Shown here in pieces: positions 48,598 to 58,506 of a DNA stretch of 64,000 bases. Below the pieces are notes generated by a model that was given only the letters and a program-made list of their open reading frames with translations, made no database searches and was not told the origin of the DNA. Position 1 is the first letter of the stretch. Each line of letters starts with the position of its first letter. This DNA comes from DASXRU01 sp033856235. Lineage in GTDB: Bacteria; Acidobacteriota; Blastocatellia; Pyrinomonadales; Pyrinomonadaceae. The stretch spans positions 34,951 to 98,950 of the forward strand of contig JAWVFI010000047.1 in the NCBI GenBank assembly GCA_033856235.1, read 5' to 3'. The position numbers and the translations under genes were made by a program.

Positions 48598-49680
48598 TCA
48601 GCGAGTATTAGCGACGGCGAAATAGCCTTCTTTGCTGCGGACGAAAAGGCGGGGCAGGCCACGTGGCGGAGAAATTTTCACTTTGATCTTGTGCCATTTG
48701 CCGTCAGTGACGAAGTTTGCCGGCTTGTAGCCTATCGAGTATTGATGGCGCAGTTCCAGTGCGATTTGCTCGAAGATGTCATCCATCTCAGCGTTGGTTC
48801 GGGGGAAGAAGGATTTACCTCCGGAGACGTTAGCGAGCTCATCCAGAACGCTCTGGCCTTCCATGCCCATTGAGCTGCTGGGGTCGTTTCCTCCGAGGAT
48901 GCCAATTGCATAAAGGACGACGTCGGCCTCTTTCAAAACGCGCCGGAGTTGGCCGAACGTGTAACGCGAATCGTTGTCCTGGCCATCGCTGATCAGCAGC
49001 AGGGCCCGCTTCGGGTGCGCGCCGCGTTGCACTCGTTCTACGCCCAGGTAACACGCATCATAAAGCGCGGTCTGGTTTCGGGTCTGGACGAACGTCAGTT
49101 TGTCCAGCACCGCATTTCCATCCCGGGTCCGGTCCATCAGCAGTTGGGCCCGCGAGTTGAAGCCAATCAGAAAGTATTCGTCAGAGTTGTGACTGGTTTG
49201 AATGAAGTGCGAGAGCGCTTCGCGTGCGCGAGATATCTTCTCCCCGCTCATGGAGCCGGAGACGTCAAAGATTACACCGACTGAAACCGGCGCGTCGTCA
49301 TCACTGAAAAAAGTTATGTCCTGTTGCTGCTTGTTATCGAAAATGCTGAAGGCGTTCTGGCCCAGTCCGGAAACAAAACGGCCATAACTGTCGGTAACAG
49401 TGACGGTCACGGTTATGAGATCGGTATTCACCAGCACGGGGCCTTCGACCTCTCCGGGTACCTTCGGCGGCGTGGGCCGCGGCTGCGCATCGAATTTTGG
49501 CAGGGGGAGCGGTTCTTGCGGAGTGGGTTTGATCAGGCTGTCCGGTTTGCCGGCCGGCTCGCTCGCAGGTTTCGGCTTTTCCTGCGTAGTTGCGACGCGT
49601 GTAGCCACGGGCAGGAAAAGAAGCAGAGCAATGATGGGGACCAGAGCGGATCGAGCGGCATAGCCGCGCTGTGATTTCAT
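48598..49680 (-). CDS. Secreted vWA-domain protein, acidobacterial type
   Basis: 360 residues. Signal segment (ALVPIIALLLFLPVATRVATT), Pro-rich spacer, the pre-vWA beta domain (LITVTVTVTDSYGRFVSGLG, NAFSIFDNKQQQ) and vWA with MIDAS DVSGS and ISDGQDNDSRYT. ATG 49680 chosen because GAGGG precedes it; a much earlier frame opening lacks support. Tandem with the vWA gene at 47039 on the same strand, ~260 bases between, so they may be paralogues from duplication. Confidence 0.85.
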   Translation of the reverse strand: MKSQRGYAARSALVPIIALLLFLPVATRVATTQEKPKPASEPAGKPDSLIKPTPQEPLPLPKFDAQPRPTPPKVPGEVEGPVLVNTDLITVTVTVTDSYGRFVSGLGQNAFSIFDNKQQQDITFFSDDDAPVSVGVIFDVSGSMSGEKISRAREALSHFIQTSHNSDEYFLIGFNSRAQLLMDRTRDGNAVLDKLTFVQTRNQTALYDACYLGVERVQRGAHPKRALLLISDGQDNDSRYTFGQLRRVLKEADVVLYAIGILGGNDPSSSMGMEGQSVLDELANVSGGKSFFPRTNAEMDDIFEQIALELRHQYSIGYKPANFVTDGKWHKIKVKISPPRGLPRLFVRSKEGYFAVANTR

Positions 49681-50001
49681 TTCACCCTCTGTAGCGAGCG
49701 GACGTTGATTTGAGCGACCTGTATCTCTGCGTCCGAGACTGCGCTCAACTTCGTCAACGATCTGGTTCACGAAGCGTTGGGCAGTAATGAAAGCAAAGCT
49801 CAGGACTGCGTTAGGAACAGAGAATTCTTCCTGGTTCGTCTATGGGGAGACGCCGCGCGCGCCATATGTCTGGCTGATGCTCGCAATTGTAGGCCACACC
49901 TTCGGGCAGTGCAAGACGAATCGAGCCCAGGTAGTGTCTTAAATTTGAAGTTGTGTGAGCTTTTGATCCCCGTCCCGGTTGGGAGGGGGTCGGGGGAGGG
50001 C
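49681..50001. other. Intergenic, nothing recognised
   Basis: Upstream of the vWA gene. No ORF, RNA or hairpin with support beyond a G-rich run near 49980. Confidence 0.5.
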
Positions 50002-50184
50002 TTAGCCATCTGCTTCCGTTACACCAAACGCGCGGCCTTGATGGTCGCGCGCCCATCTTGATCCAGCAATCTCAATAAGGCGGCCAAGAGCGTTATGAAG
50101 TTTCCAGCAATCGATGCCGCCAACGAAAGGAAGCAGCGCGCGCCCATCGACGAGGGGAGGTGGGAAGTGCGTTACAGTTTTCAT
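50002..50184 (-). CDS. Possible small ORF B
   Basis: 60 residues, MKTVTHFPPPLVDGRALLPF onward, with codon composition like its neighbours but no recognised family. Its ATG follows directly after the stop of the ORF at 50185-50310 in the same frame, so the pair may be one interrupted gene. Confidence 0.3.
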   Translation of the reverse strand: MKTVTHFPPPLVDGRALLPFVGGIDCWKLHNALGRLIEIAGSRWARDHQGRAFGVTEADG

Positions 50185-50310
50185 CTACTCGGTATACTCG
50201 ATGAAAGAAACAAAACCATCACCCCAGCGACACGCTGGCATGGAGCTAAGTGCGCAAAAGTGTAAACCATGTCCCCGGTCTGAAACGTAAACGATCTCCG
50301 GCTTGCACAT
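50185..50310 (-). CDS. Possible small ORF A
   Basis: 41 residues from ATG 50310 (MCKPEIVYVSDRGHGLHFCA), ending TAG immediately before ORF B. No family recognised. Together they read as one 101-residue frame with a single stop in the middle. Confidence 0.3.
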   Translation of the reverse strand: MCKPEIVYVSDRGHGLHFCALSSMPACRWGDGFVSFIEYTE

Positions 50311-50344
50311 CGCCTCCGCGGACTCAAAATTACGACACCACAGC

Positions 50345-51376
50345 CTAGCGCGAGGCGGGAGAAACGGGAGTGGTCTCTTCGCCCTCGAGATTGGTGGCCG
50401 TCTCGACTTCCGGAGCAGTATCTTCCGCGCCGCCCTCAATCTGGTTTGGAGGAGTTGGGGGTTTGGGCCAAATCAGTGACGCTAAGACCGATGAAACCAA
50501 AATCAATCCGACTGCTCCCAGCGCCAGACTGGTGGGCACATTCCAGAATGATGAGATCAGCATCTTGAACCCGATCAGGGTCAGGACCATGCCGATCCCC
50601 AGCTTCAGGTAATGGAACTTTTCTACCACGCCGGCCAACAGGAAATAGAAAGTGCGCAGCCCGAGGATGGCAAAAACGTTTGAGGTGTAAATGATGAACC
50701 TGTCCGTGGTCACCCCAAAAATCGCCGGAATTGAGTCAAGGGCGAAAATCAGATCAGTAATCTCCACAGTAATCAGCACGAGCAAAAGGAGCGTACCCAC
50801 CCGTTTCCCTTCGCTGCGGGTGAAAAACTTGCGACCCTCGTAATGTCGGGTGATGGGGATGTAACGCGTCACCAGGCGCACCACCGGATTATCTTCAGGC
50901 TCCAGTTCCGTTTCTTCCTCGCGGAACATCTTTACGCCGGTGTAAACCAGGAAAGCTCCAAAGATGTATATGACCCAGTGAAACCGATCAATCAATTCTG
51001 TGCCGACGACGATCATCGAAATGCGCATCACCAGGGCGCCGACGACGCCCCAGTACAGGACCCGATGCTGATATTTCGTGGGGACCCGGAAATAAGAAAA
51101 AATGAGTAGAAAAACAAACAGATTATCGACCGAAAGCGAAAGCTCGATTAGGTAGCCGGTGAGAAACTCCAGACCCTTCTGGTGGCCCTCGCGAGCAAAT
51201 ATGAGCCCCGAAAAAATCAATGCCAGAGTTACCCAGACCGCGCTCCAGATGGTTGCTTCTTTGTAGCTCGGACTATGGGACTTGCGATTGAAAAGGCCGA
51301 GATCGATCGCCAGCATGATAAGAATGAAGGCGCAGAACCCGCCCCACGCCAGCACGGAGTTTGTCAGGATATGCAT
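50345..51376 (-). CDS. TerC/Alx family membrane protein
   Basis: 343 residues with about nine helices. WGGFCAFILIMLAIDLGLF, the acidic ELSLSVDNLFVFLLIFSYF motif, and VEITDLIFALDSIPAIFGVTTD are TerC signatures. Members of this family export or balance Mn2+ and protect against metal and pH stress. An acidic, Pro-rich cytoplasmic tail follows. ATG 51376 preferred to a TTG 39 bases upstream. Confidence 0.93.
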   Translation of the reverse strand: MHILTNSVLAWGGFCAFILIMLAIDLGLFNRKSHSPSYKEATIWSAVWVTLALIFSGLIFAREGHQKGLEFLTGYLIELSLSVDNLFVFLLIFSYFRVPTKYQHRVLYWGVVGALVMRISMIVVGTELIDRFHWVIYIFGAFLVYTGVKMFREEETELEPEDNPVVRLVTRYIPITRHYEGRKFFTRSEGKRVGTLLLLVLITVEITDLIFALDSIPAIFGVTTDRFIIYTSNVFAILGLRTFYFLLAGVVEKFHYLKLGIGMVLTLIGFKMLISSFWNVPTSLALGAVGLILVSSVLASLIWPKPPTPPNQIEGGAEDTAPEVETATNLEGEETTPVSPASR

Positions 51377-51561
51377 TGGGACAAATAAAATAGCATTCAC
51401 AAACGATGCAGGCAAAGGCAGCGTTTTGTCTATATCTTAGCCCTTGTTTCCATCCGCGAGTTGCAGCGCCACGCCGGCTCAACTAGAATCCCTGATTCCA
51501 ATCCTTACCCTGGCGGGCCGGTGCGCCTCTGGGTGATAACTTACTGAAGAAGGTTTTCTAG

Positions 51562-53586
51562 ATGCTTAAACAATTAAGTCGGCTGGAGCGTTCGCGCAAA
51601 CTAGTAATTGTGGGCTTTGCCTTTCTTATGGCCCTGAGCCTGATCGTGTTTTTTGCCCCACGCCCCGGCGCCAGTTCCGTCGAACCGACGAAAAGTGAAG
51701 AAGTCCTGGCCAAGGTAAACGGCGACGAAGTTACGGTGGGGCAATTCGCTCTGCAAAGAGAAAGCATTCAACAGCGCTTCAGCCAGTACGGCAGCCAGAT
51801 AAGCCTGGCGCAAATGGGATTTAGCGATCAGCGAATCCTGGACGGTTTGGTGCAACAGCGGATTGTTGCTCAGGAAGCCGCGCGTTTGGGCCTGTCCGCC
51901 TCGGACGCGGAAGTGGCGGAAGATATTCGTCACCAATTCGCCGACCCCGCCGGCAACGTCGATATCGCTCGTTACAAGGAGGTGGTCAATTCCCGGTACG
52001 GAGGCGTAGAACGCTTTGAGGCTGCTGAGCGTGATCGCATCAGTGGCGAAAAGCTCAGAGCTCTCGTGACGGCCGGGGTGCGCGTTTCCGAAGACGAAGT
52101 GCGGGAGCAATTCAAGCGCAAGGAGACATTCTTCGATGTCACTTACGTCACCGTCTCCGCGGACAAGCTGGCGGCAAAGATTGATGTTCCGGATGCGGAT
52201 TTGCGTTCCTACTACGATCAGCACCGGGAGCAGTACAAGATCCAGGTGCCGCAGAAAAAGATTCGTTATCTTTTCATTGATCTGGCCAAAGTGGGCGAGA
52301 AGCTACAGATTTCCGACAAGGATTTGCGCGCTGAGTACGACAAGCTCGCGCCGTCGAACAAGATGGCCGGTGTCAAAGTTCAGCAAATCGTCCTGAAGGT
52401 GGCCCGCAAAGATCTCGAGGCCCCGGTTGAGCAAAAGACGAAGGACCTGATCGCCAAATTGCGAGGGACCACGGGCCAGGCTACTGAGCAGGCTTTCGCC
52501 GAATTGGCGCGCGGTAATTCTGAAGATCCGGCTACTGCGAAGACCGGCGGTTTTTTGCCGCGGCCGGTGAAGAAAAATCCAAACAAGATAGATGCCTTGT
52601 ACGAACGCGCCGTCGATATGCAGCCCGGCGACGTGACCGATGTGCCGATCAAGTATGGCAGCGCGTACTACATCCTGCGGCGGGGCGAGGAAGTCCAAAA
52701 GACTTTTGAAGAGGCCAAGCCCGAGTTGCTGGCGTCGCTGCGCAACCGGCGTGCCTACGCAGCGGCGGCGAAGCTGGCGGAACGCGCCCAGGCTCGTTTC
52801 AAGGAAACCAAAGATGCGCAGAAGGTAGCGCAGGAACTGGCCGCCGAGGCAAACATGAGCCCGGCGGAAATGATCAAGGAAACGCCGTACATCAAGCCCG
52901 GCGATGACGTACCCAACATCGGGAACTCGCAACAATTCGAAGACGGCATTGCGCCCCTCGACAATATCAATGACATCGGAGAGCGGACGAGCATCAAAGG
53001 AGGCTTCGCGATTCCGATGCTGGTGGACAAGAAGGAACCGCGGATTCCGGACTTCGAGGAAGTGAAAGACAAGGTGGCAAAAGTAGTGCGTGACGAACGC
53101 GCCCACGCCCAACTGGAACAGAAGGCCAAGGAGCTAATCGCCAGCGTCAAGGGCCCGGGCGACCTAAAGGCCGCTGCGGAACAAATGGGCTTCGACGTGG
53201 CTACTGAAGTGGACTACAAGCTGAACGCGCCGCTCGGTAAAGCAGGTACTTCGCCGGAATTGGACGAGGCGATTTATGCCCTGAAGGTTGGGGAGGTTAC
53301 CAAAACTCCCGCCAAAGTTGGCGACAATTGGGTGATCGCAGGTTTGACCAAAACCGTTCCCGCGGATCTGACTAAGTTTGCTTCGCAGCGTAGTGAGTTA
53401 ATGAAGTCGGCCTTGGCAGAACAGCAGGGTCTGGTGTTCGAGGGCTACATCGGCGCCGTCCGCGACAAATTCCAGCGAGAAGGCAGGATCAAGGTTTACC
53501 AGGACGTGCTGGCGCGATTGCAGGAAGCAGAACCAGCGGCCCTACCGCGGGGCATGCCCAATTTCCCCATTCCGCCCTCGCAATAA
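51562..53586 (+). CDS. Periplasmic peptidyl-prolyl isomerase/chaperone (PpiD/SurA-like)
   Basis: 674 residues. Short N-terminal membrane anchor (LVIVGFAFLMALSLIVFFAP, ~14-33), a SurA-like N-terminal chaperone domain (EEVLAKVNGDEVTVGQFALQ, DGLVQQRIVAQEAARLG), a helical middle, and a parvulin-like PPIase domain around 265-380 (VKVQQIVLKV, EDPATAKTGGFLP, YGSAYYILRRGEE). Helps outer-membrane or secreted proteins fold. GAAGG precedes ATG 51562. Monocistronic by spacing. Confidence 0.9.
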   Translation: MLKQLSRLERSRKLVIVGFAFLMALSLIVFFAPRPGASSVEPTKSEEVLAKVNGDEVTVGQFALQRESIQQRFSQYGSQISLAQMGFSDQRILDGLVQQRIVAQEAARLGLSASDAEVAEDIRHQFADPAGNVDIARYKEVVNSRYGGVERFEAAERDRISGEKLRALVTAGVRVSEDEVREQFKRKETFFDVTYVTVSADKLAAKIDVPDADLRSYYDQHREQYKIQVPQKKIRYLFIDLAKVGEKLQISDKDLRAEYDKLAPSNKMAGVKVQQIVLKVARKDLEAPVEQKTKDLIAKLRGTTGQATEQAFAELARGNSEDPATAKTGGFLPRPVKKNPNKIDALYERAVDMQPGDVTDVPIKYGSAYYILRRGEEVQKTFEEAKPELLASLRNRRAYAAAAKLAERAQARFKETKDAQKVAQELAAEANMSPAEMIKETPYIKPGDDVPNIGNSQQFEDGIAPLDNINDIGERTSIKGGFAIPMLVDKKEPRIPDFEEVKDKVAKVVRDERAHAQLEQKAKELIASVKGPGDLKAAAEQMGFDVATEVDYKLNAPLGKAGTSPELDEAIYALKVGEVTKTPAKVGDNWVIAGLTKTVPADLTKFASQRSELMKSALAEQQGLVFEGYIGAVRDKFQREGRIKVYQDVLARLQEAEPAALPRGMPNFPIPPSQ

Positions 53587-53629
53587 CTTGCTGATTCCAT
53601 AACCACCCAGTCATTCCCAATATGATTGC

Positions 53630-53683
53630 GTTTAGAGTCGGGCTACCGCCCGACGACAAGCGGGCGGTAGCCCGCTTCTAAAC
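53630..53683. repeat. Palindrome between convergent genes
   Basis: GTTTAGAGTCGGGCTACCGC and complementary GCGGTAGCCCGCTTCTAAAC. Lies between convergent ORFs and could stop transcription both ways. Confidence 0.8.
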
Positions 53684-53689
53684 ACAGTG

Positions 53690-54700
53690 CTAACGAATCA
53701 CAGCTGCGAGGCTCGCCTGTGGAATCTCCGTTGTCACTCGCAGTTCATTTCCCTGGACCACCACCTTCAGATTGGTGAGCGCGCCCTGCGCCAGGGCTTT
53801 CTTCGCCCCTGGCAGACGTCCCACAAGAAGAGGTGCGAGCGGTAAAACACTCGTTACTGTTTCGCTCAGGGCCTTAGCCTGCGCGGCAGTGTAGGTTCGC
53901 GCCACCAGGGAAAGGTAAAAGCTTGTACCCCTGATACCCGCCGCGCCGAACGCTTGTCGAATCGTCGCCAGATCGTTAGCGAGCATATCGTTTCCCAGAT
54001 TGAGGTTCTTGATTAGGCTGGGTGAAAGGTTTCCGCCGAACCCAAGGATTGCAGTGCGATCCCCAGTCGCCAGCGCCGTCACCTCACTACTGACACGTCT
54101 GCCGGTTTTCCCCGCATCAATCGCCGCTCGCACATTCGCGGGACTTCCCATTGCCAGCGTATTAGCGTCGAGTACCGAAACGGCAAGATCGCGAACGCTT
54201 AAATTGTAAAAACCGAGCAGCCGCACTTGTTGGTTCAAAGTAAAAATGTAGATGGCTGAGCCTTTGTATTTCTCCTCGACGAAATTCCCCTTCGCAGCAA
54301 TTCGTCCCGCGGCCGAGAGGGTGGCGGGATTAAATTTGCCGCGCGCCAGAAAGACGCTTTCCACTTTAGTGATGCCGGGGGATGGGTAAGTGTAGCGGAG
54401 GCCGACGGCCAGTTGATCAAAAGAGCGCGGATCAACTCCGGTCTGAGATTTCAGCTGATCAATCTGGTTGTTGACCTGCGCCAGCTTCGCTGGTTCCGTC
54501 GCGAAGGCGCCGGGTAACGCTTCCGTGAACAGGCGCCGCACATCCACATTGATGACCGCGTCAGATGGCGGCAGTAAATCCACCAGGTTTGGAGGGCCAG
54601 TTGGGGGACGCGCGGATCTGGGCCTTTGAGCCGCGACGTCGGAGATCATGAGCGCGAACAGCAGTGCCACTGCCGGTAGAACAAGAGCTTTCTTATACAT
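53690..54700 (-). CDS. Secreted hypothetical protein (DUF3352-like)
   Basis: 336 residues. Signal peptide (LPAVALLFALMISDVAAQ), then LVDLLPPSDAVINVDVRRLF and a repeating beta-alpha pattern with GLRYTYPSPGITKVESVFLARG, ending in a C-terminal GNELRVTTEIPQ. Resembles large periplasmic proteins of unknown function. No active-site motif. Monocistronic, palindromes at both sides. Confidence 0.7.
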   Translation of the reverse strand: MYKKALVLPAVALLFALMISDVAAQRPRSARPPTGPPNLVDLLPPSDAVINVDVRRLFTEALPGAFATEPAKLAQVNNQIDQLKSQTGVDPRSFDQLAVGLRYTYPSPGITKVESVFLARGKFNPATLSAAGRIAAKGNFVEEKYKGSAIYIFTLNQQVRLLGFYNLSVRDLAVSVLDANTLAMGSPANVRAAIDAGKTGRRVSSEVTALATGDRTAILGFGGNLSPSLIKNLNLGNDMLANDLATIRQAFGAAGIRGTSFYLSLVARTYTAAQAKALSETVTSVLPLAPLLVGRLPGAKKALAQGALTNLKVVVQGNELRVTTEIPQASLAAVIR

Positions 54701-54755
54701 GTCGGTTCAGATGAAGCCTTTCCGGGAAACGTTCGATTTTACGCTAAATATCTTT

Positions 54756-54849
54756 TGTAGGGGCGGCACTCCGTGGCCGCCCCCTTCGTTTTTCCTGAAG
54801 GATTCTCGACGTCTGACGAAGGGGGTGGCCACGGAGGGCCACCCCTACA
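54756..54849. repeat. Palindrome, TAGGGGCGGCACTCCG family
   Basis: Second full copy: TGTAGGGGCGGCACTCCGTG ... CACGGAGGGCCACCCCTACA. Confidence 0.85.
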
Positions 54850-55609
54850 GTTTGCGAGCAATTCGCAGTTGTCGCTCAAACTCTTTGGCGCTGACCTTGT
54901 GAAAATCAGTGGGGAGCTCAAACACTGCTCCGGGCACCTCAACCGAAAGGTTTTGCAATTCCGTTGTCACAATTGATTGGATCCCATTACTGGAAACGAC
55001 CGTCTCAGACTTCAATGGCAGTTGCAGCGCTTGATCGATCCAGATCATTGTTTCCGCCTTTACTGAATCGGTTCCCGTCGCGTTGATGGTAGTGACCCGA
55101 TATTTTGTTGCCTCTCGCCCATTGATCGTTTCAGGTGCTTGCATTTCATAACTTGCTTCCGCCGGGGATTCATTCAATAGCCGGTCGGGAGAAAACTCTG
55201 CAGCGTCATCAGCGGGTGGTCCAAACTCATCGGCCTCGTTGAGATCGGTGTAAATCTTCTGCGAGGGCAACAACGCATAACGTGCTCCAGGCAATTCCAG
55301 GTACGAGATGCTGAGGCCATCGAGATCATAGTCTTCCCGGCGTTTGTCTCCATCGCGGGCCAGGAAAACCCGACTCACATCCGTTTGATCTTTCGTGCCG
55401 GGTTCTGAACTGCGGCTACTGGTGACCCGGTTGGCCTGATAGCGTTGCGGTTCTTTCGTCCCAAACGGAGGGAGTGATGAAGTCGTCTCGGCGCGAGGCG
55501 TTGCCGGGGCCGTTCGAGTTTTTTGACGATGATGCCAATACAATCCCGCACCCAGCGTCGCTAACGCCAGTGCGGCGACTATCAGAATCAGCGCGGGGGT
55601 GCGTTTCAC
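54845..55609 (-). CDS. Secreted hypothetical protein (LolA/DUF4412-like)
   Basis: 254 residues. Signal anchor (ALILIVAALALATLGAGLYW), a Thr/Arg-rich linker, and a beta-rich domain with RVTSSRSSEPGTKD, EDYDLDGLSISYLEL and REATKYRVTTINATGTDSVKAETMIWID, which recalls outer-membrane lipoprotein sorting-type folds. GTG start at 55609, three bases past the thiolase stop, so the two are cotranscribed. Its 3' end overlaps a palindrome by five bases. Function unknown. Confidence 0.7.
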   Translation of the reverse strand: MKRTPALILIVAALALATLGAGLYWHHRQKTRTAPATPRAETTSSLPPFGTKEPQRYQANRVTSSRSSEPGTKDQTDVSRVFLARDGDKRREDYDLDGLSISYLELPGARYALLPSQKIYTDLNEADEFGPPADDAAEFSPDRLLNESPAEASYEMQAPETINGREATKYRVTTINATGTDSVKAETMIWIDQALQLPLKSETVVSSNGIQSIVTTELQNLSVEVPGAVFELPTDFHKVSAKEFERQLRIARKL

Positions 55610-55612
55610 AAT

Positions 55613-56809
55613 TCACTCCCGCTCAAGCAGGAGCGCCAGGCCCATGCCGCCGCTGACACAGAGCGTTGCCAGCCCGCGCTTCACCGAGCGCTTCTGCATT
55701 TCGTGCAGCAGCGTCGTCACAATGCGCACACCCGTGCATCCGATGGGATGTCCCAGCGCGATCGCACCCCCATTGACATTCAAACGCTCTGCATCGAAAT
55801 GAAGCTCGCGATCACAGGCGATCACCTGGGCGGCGAAAGCTTCATTCAACTCGATCAGATCGATGTCGGCCAGAGACAGCTTTTGTCTTTGCAGCAAATT
55901 GTTAACTGCCGGAACCGGGCCGATCCCCATAATCTCCGGCGGCACTCCAACGATCTCGTAATCAACTATTCGCGCTAGCGGTTCAGCGCCGGAATTCTGC
56001 AGAGCGGACTCGCTCATCACGGTCACACTCGCGGCGCCGTCGGTGATGCCTGAAGAATTGCCGGCTGTTACTGTTCCATCAGCCGAAAAGACTGCGGGTA
56101 GTTTCTGCAAGCTCTCCATGGTCGTTGCCGCGCGATAGTGTTCGTCCCGCGCAAAGGTTTCAACCGCACCCTTACGACTCTTTAACTCCAGGGGCATGAT
56201 CTCCGCTTCGAATCGACCTGACTCAATTGCCGCGGCGGCCCGTTGTTGCGAGCGCAAAGCGTACTGGTCCTGCTCGGCGCGTGAAATTTCATATTGTCTG
56301 CCCAGGTTCTCCGCGGTTTCGCCCATCACCAGGCCCGAAAGCGGGTCGTTGAAACCGTCGCGATACATGCCATCGACGAGATCCGCATTTCCCATGCGCA
56401 TGCCAAAGCGCGCGCCCTCCGCGAAGTAGGGGACCCGGGACATGCTCTCTGTCCCGCCTGCAAGGACAACGTGGGCGCGCCCCAGGATGATTTCCTGCGC
56501 GGCAAGGATGATTGCCTTCAGTCCGGAGCCACATGCCTGATTGACTGTGAAGGCCGGCGCCGTCTCTGGCACTCCGGCCCGGAAAGTAATCTGCCGCGCG
56601 ACGTTCGGACCTCCGCCCGCCTGCCGCGCGCAGCCCCAAATTGATTCCTGAATCTGATCAGGATTGATTCGAGCGCGCTTCAGACTTTCCCGGGCGACTG
56701 ACGTGCCTAGATCCGCAGAGGTCCAACCTGCCAACGTGCCGCCAAAACGGCCAATCGGAGTGCGCACCGCTCCGGCGAGATAAACAGAATTCGATTGCTT
56801 GTTATTCAT
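55613..56809 (-). CDS. Acetyl-CoA C-acyltransferase (thiolase)
   Basis: 398 residues. NQACGSGLKAI holds the nucleophilic Cys; C-terminal VNGGAIALGHPIGCTG and LCVSGGMGLALLL supply the His and second Cys. Catalyses reversible condensation of two acyl-CoA units, for polyketide-type, fatty acid or ketone-body metabolism. First gene of a two-gene unit with the DUF4412-like gene. Not visibly linked to the microcompartment locus. Confidence 0.93.
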   Translation of the reverse strand: MNNKQSNSVYLAGAVRTPIGRFGGTLAGWTSADLGTSVARESLKRARINPDQIQESIWGCARQAGGGPNVARQITFRAGVPETAPAFTVNQACGSGLKAIILAAQEIILGRAHVVLAGGTESMSRVPYFAEGARFGMRMGNADLVDGMYRDGFNDPLSGLVMGETAENLGRQYEISRAEQDQYALRSQQRAAAAIESGRFEAEIMPLELKSRKGAVETFARDEHYRAATTMESLQKLPAVFSADGTVTAGNSSGITDGAASVTVMSESALQNSGAEPLARIVDYEIVGVPPEIMGIGPVPAVNNLLQRQKLSLADIDLIELNEAFAAQVIACDRELHFDAERLNVNGGAIALGHPIGCTGVRIVTTLLHEMQKRSVKRGLATLCVSGGMGLALLLERE

Positions 56810-56968
56810 GAAAAAAATCTTGTAGTGGGTGGTTAGGGAGTTGATTCCTTTTCTCTAACACCAGCGGTTGGCTTCGGCGCAAACTAGCAGATCGTGCTTA
56901 GTCAAACCTCAAGTGTTCATGTCGTCGTTTAGAGCCGGATATTAGCATACGAAATTAGGACTGCCCCA

Positions 56969-58504
56969 ATGCTGCAACCGCTCACGGATCTAGCCGACCT
57001 GGAAAACGCTGAGCAGGCGATTCGCTGCGTAATCAACTCACAGACGGAGTGGTTTTTGTCGGCGACACTCAGGCTTCCAACACCAATACTAAGAAGTGAA
57101 TTCGACTTTGCCTGTAGCGCCCGGCGTTTGATTTTTTCCTGCTGGACTGAGAAGGGCACGCATATGTGGCGCGTGCTGGCGTGGGAATGGACTGGCGACA
57201 AGCTGCGTTTGCATGCGGTCCGGCGCATGGGCGCCGAGCAAACTGTCCTGGAGCTGGTTCCGCGCGCATCGGCAAAGGCGCTGACGGCAACCGTCGCTGC
57301 CGCGCGGCAGGCGCGTTGCGAGATGCTGGCCGTGGCCGCGGGTGAACAAATGCCGCGCGCCAAAGTTGAACGTGTGGCTTTGAGTCCCGGCATGCGCCGC
57401 GGACAGCCCGGCCGTTATGCGCGAATCATCTTGCGAACAGGGCCGAGAAGAATCGCAGTCACCGCGACGGTGGCCTCGAGTGACGCGCGAAACATCGATT
57501 CGCTTTTCTCCTCAACCTTGCTATGGCTGAATCGTTTGCAGCAAAAGACGCGGCCGCCCTTTACCGAGAAGCTGTGGCTGTGTGTCGAGCGACCCTCACG
57601 AGAAGCAGCCCGGGAACGGCATGCCCTCTTGCGTCATGAAGTCCGCAATTCAATTGAGCTCTTCGAAATCGATGACGAATGGCGCTCGATTGCGCCCGTC
57701 CCGATCCTGGATCGCGAAGCGTTGTGGCGAAAGAGATTGGCGCGCTTTCCCCCGGTGCAGGAGCAGAATCACAGCGAATCAGCCCAGGCGATTATCGCGC
57801 TCGAGCCCCACGCGATTGACGCCGTGATCGCCCGCAATGGCGAAACATTGCGCTATCACGGCCTGTCCTTTGCGCGCGTGCGCAGCGTGTTGGGCCAGCA
57901 GCGAATATGGTTTGGAATCGAAGGGTGGCGCCGGCGCTTGCTGGGGGAAGCGAACTGCGCTGAATGGGACAAGCTCATGTCCGAATTGACTGAGCATCGA
58001 AACGCCGCCGCGCGCGACCACCGGCACTCATTGTATCGCTCGGCGAGTGAGGCGTGGTTGGAGTCAATCCTGCGCCGCGACATCACCCGACTGGATCCGG
58101 GACTCATCATTGCGCCCTTGCATGCGCAGTTTCGCACTGCCTCCGGCGGGCCCAGCGGAGCGCGGCCGATTGACCTGCTCGGACTGCGAACTGATGGCCG
58201 TTTGGTTGTAATTGAGCTGAAAGCATCGGAGGATCGCGAGCACGTGTTTCAGGGTGTGGACTACTGGCGGCGAGTAGAGGCCCACCGCCGCCGCGGTCAC
58301 ATTGCCCGGGCAAAACTTTTCGGCCAGCGCGCGATCAGCAATGAGTCGCCGCTGGTCTATCTGGTGGCTCCGACGCTTCGATTTCATCGCACCTTCGCCA
58401 CCCTCGCGCGCACCGTCGCGCCGGATGTCGAGATTTATCGTTTCGATATCAACGAAGACTGGCGCGGCGGCGTGCGCGTGATGCGGCGAATGCGGGTCAA
58501 TTAA
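56969..58504 (+). CDS. Orphan PD-(D/E)XK nuclease-like protein (NucS/DUF91-like C-terminus)
   Basis: 511 residues. The N-terminal ~330 residues have no recognised domain (mixed alpha/beta, rich in Arg). The C-terminal part carries PIDLLGLRTDGRLVVIELKA followed by SED-EHVFQG-DYW, the D...E-x-K nuclease core with a trailing helix seen in NucS/DUF91-type endonucleases. Acts on DNA or RNA, likely in repair or defence. Convergent with the lytic transglycosylase; no companion helicase or modification gene is nearby. The start is ATG 56969 with only a weak ribosome site. Confidence 0.7.
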   Translation: MLQPLTDLADLENAEQAIRCVINSQTEWFLSATLRLPTPILRSEFDFACSARRLIFSCWTEKGTHMWRVLAWEWTGDKLRLHAVRRMGAEQTVLELVPRASAKALTATVAAARQARCEMLAVAAGEQMPRAKVERVALSPGMRRGQPGRYARIILRTGPRRIAVTATVASSDARNIDSLFSSTLLWLNRLQQKTRPPFTEKLWLCVERPSREAARERHALLRHEVRNSIELFEIDDEWRSIAPVPILDREALWRKRLARFPPVQEQNHSESAQAIIALEPHAIDAVIARNGETLRYHGLSFARVRSVLGQQRIWFGIEGWRRRLLGEANCAEWDKLMSELTEHRNAAARDHRHSLYRSASEAWLESILRRDITRLDPGLIIAPLHAQFRTASGGPSGARPIDLLGLRTDGRLVVIELKASEDREHVFQGVDYWRRVEAHRRRGHIARAKLFGQRAISNESPLVYLVAPTLRFHRTFATLARTVAPDVEIYRFDINEDWRGGVRVMRRMRVN

Positions 58505-58506
58505 CT

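Noticed and set aside
52303..53112. 269-residue ORF opposite the PpiD-like gene
   Set aside because: Antisense shadow with no recognisable domain.
55613..56809. Thiolase as part of the microcompartment pathway
   Set aside because: It lies ~13 kb from the locus, on the other strand, with no cargo-like helix.
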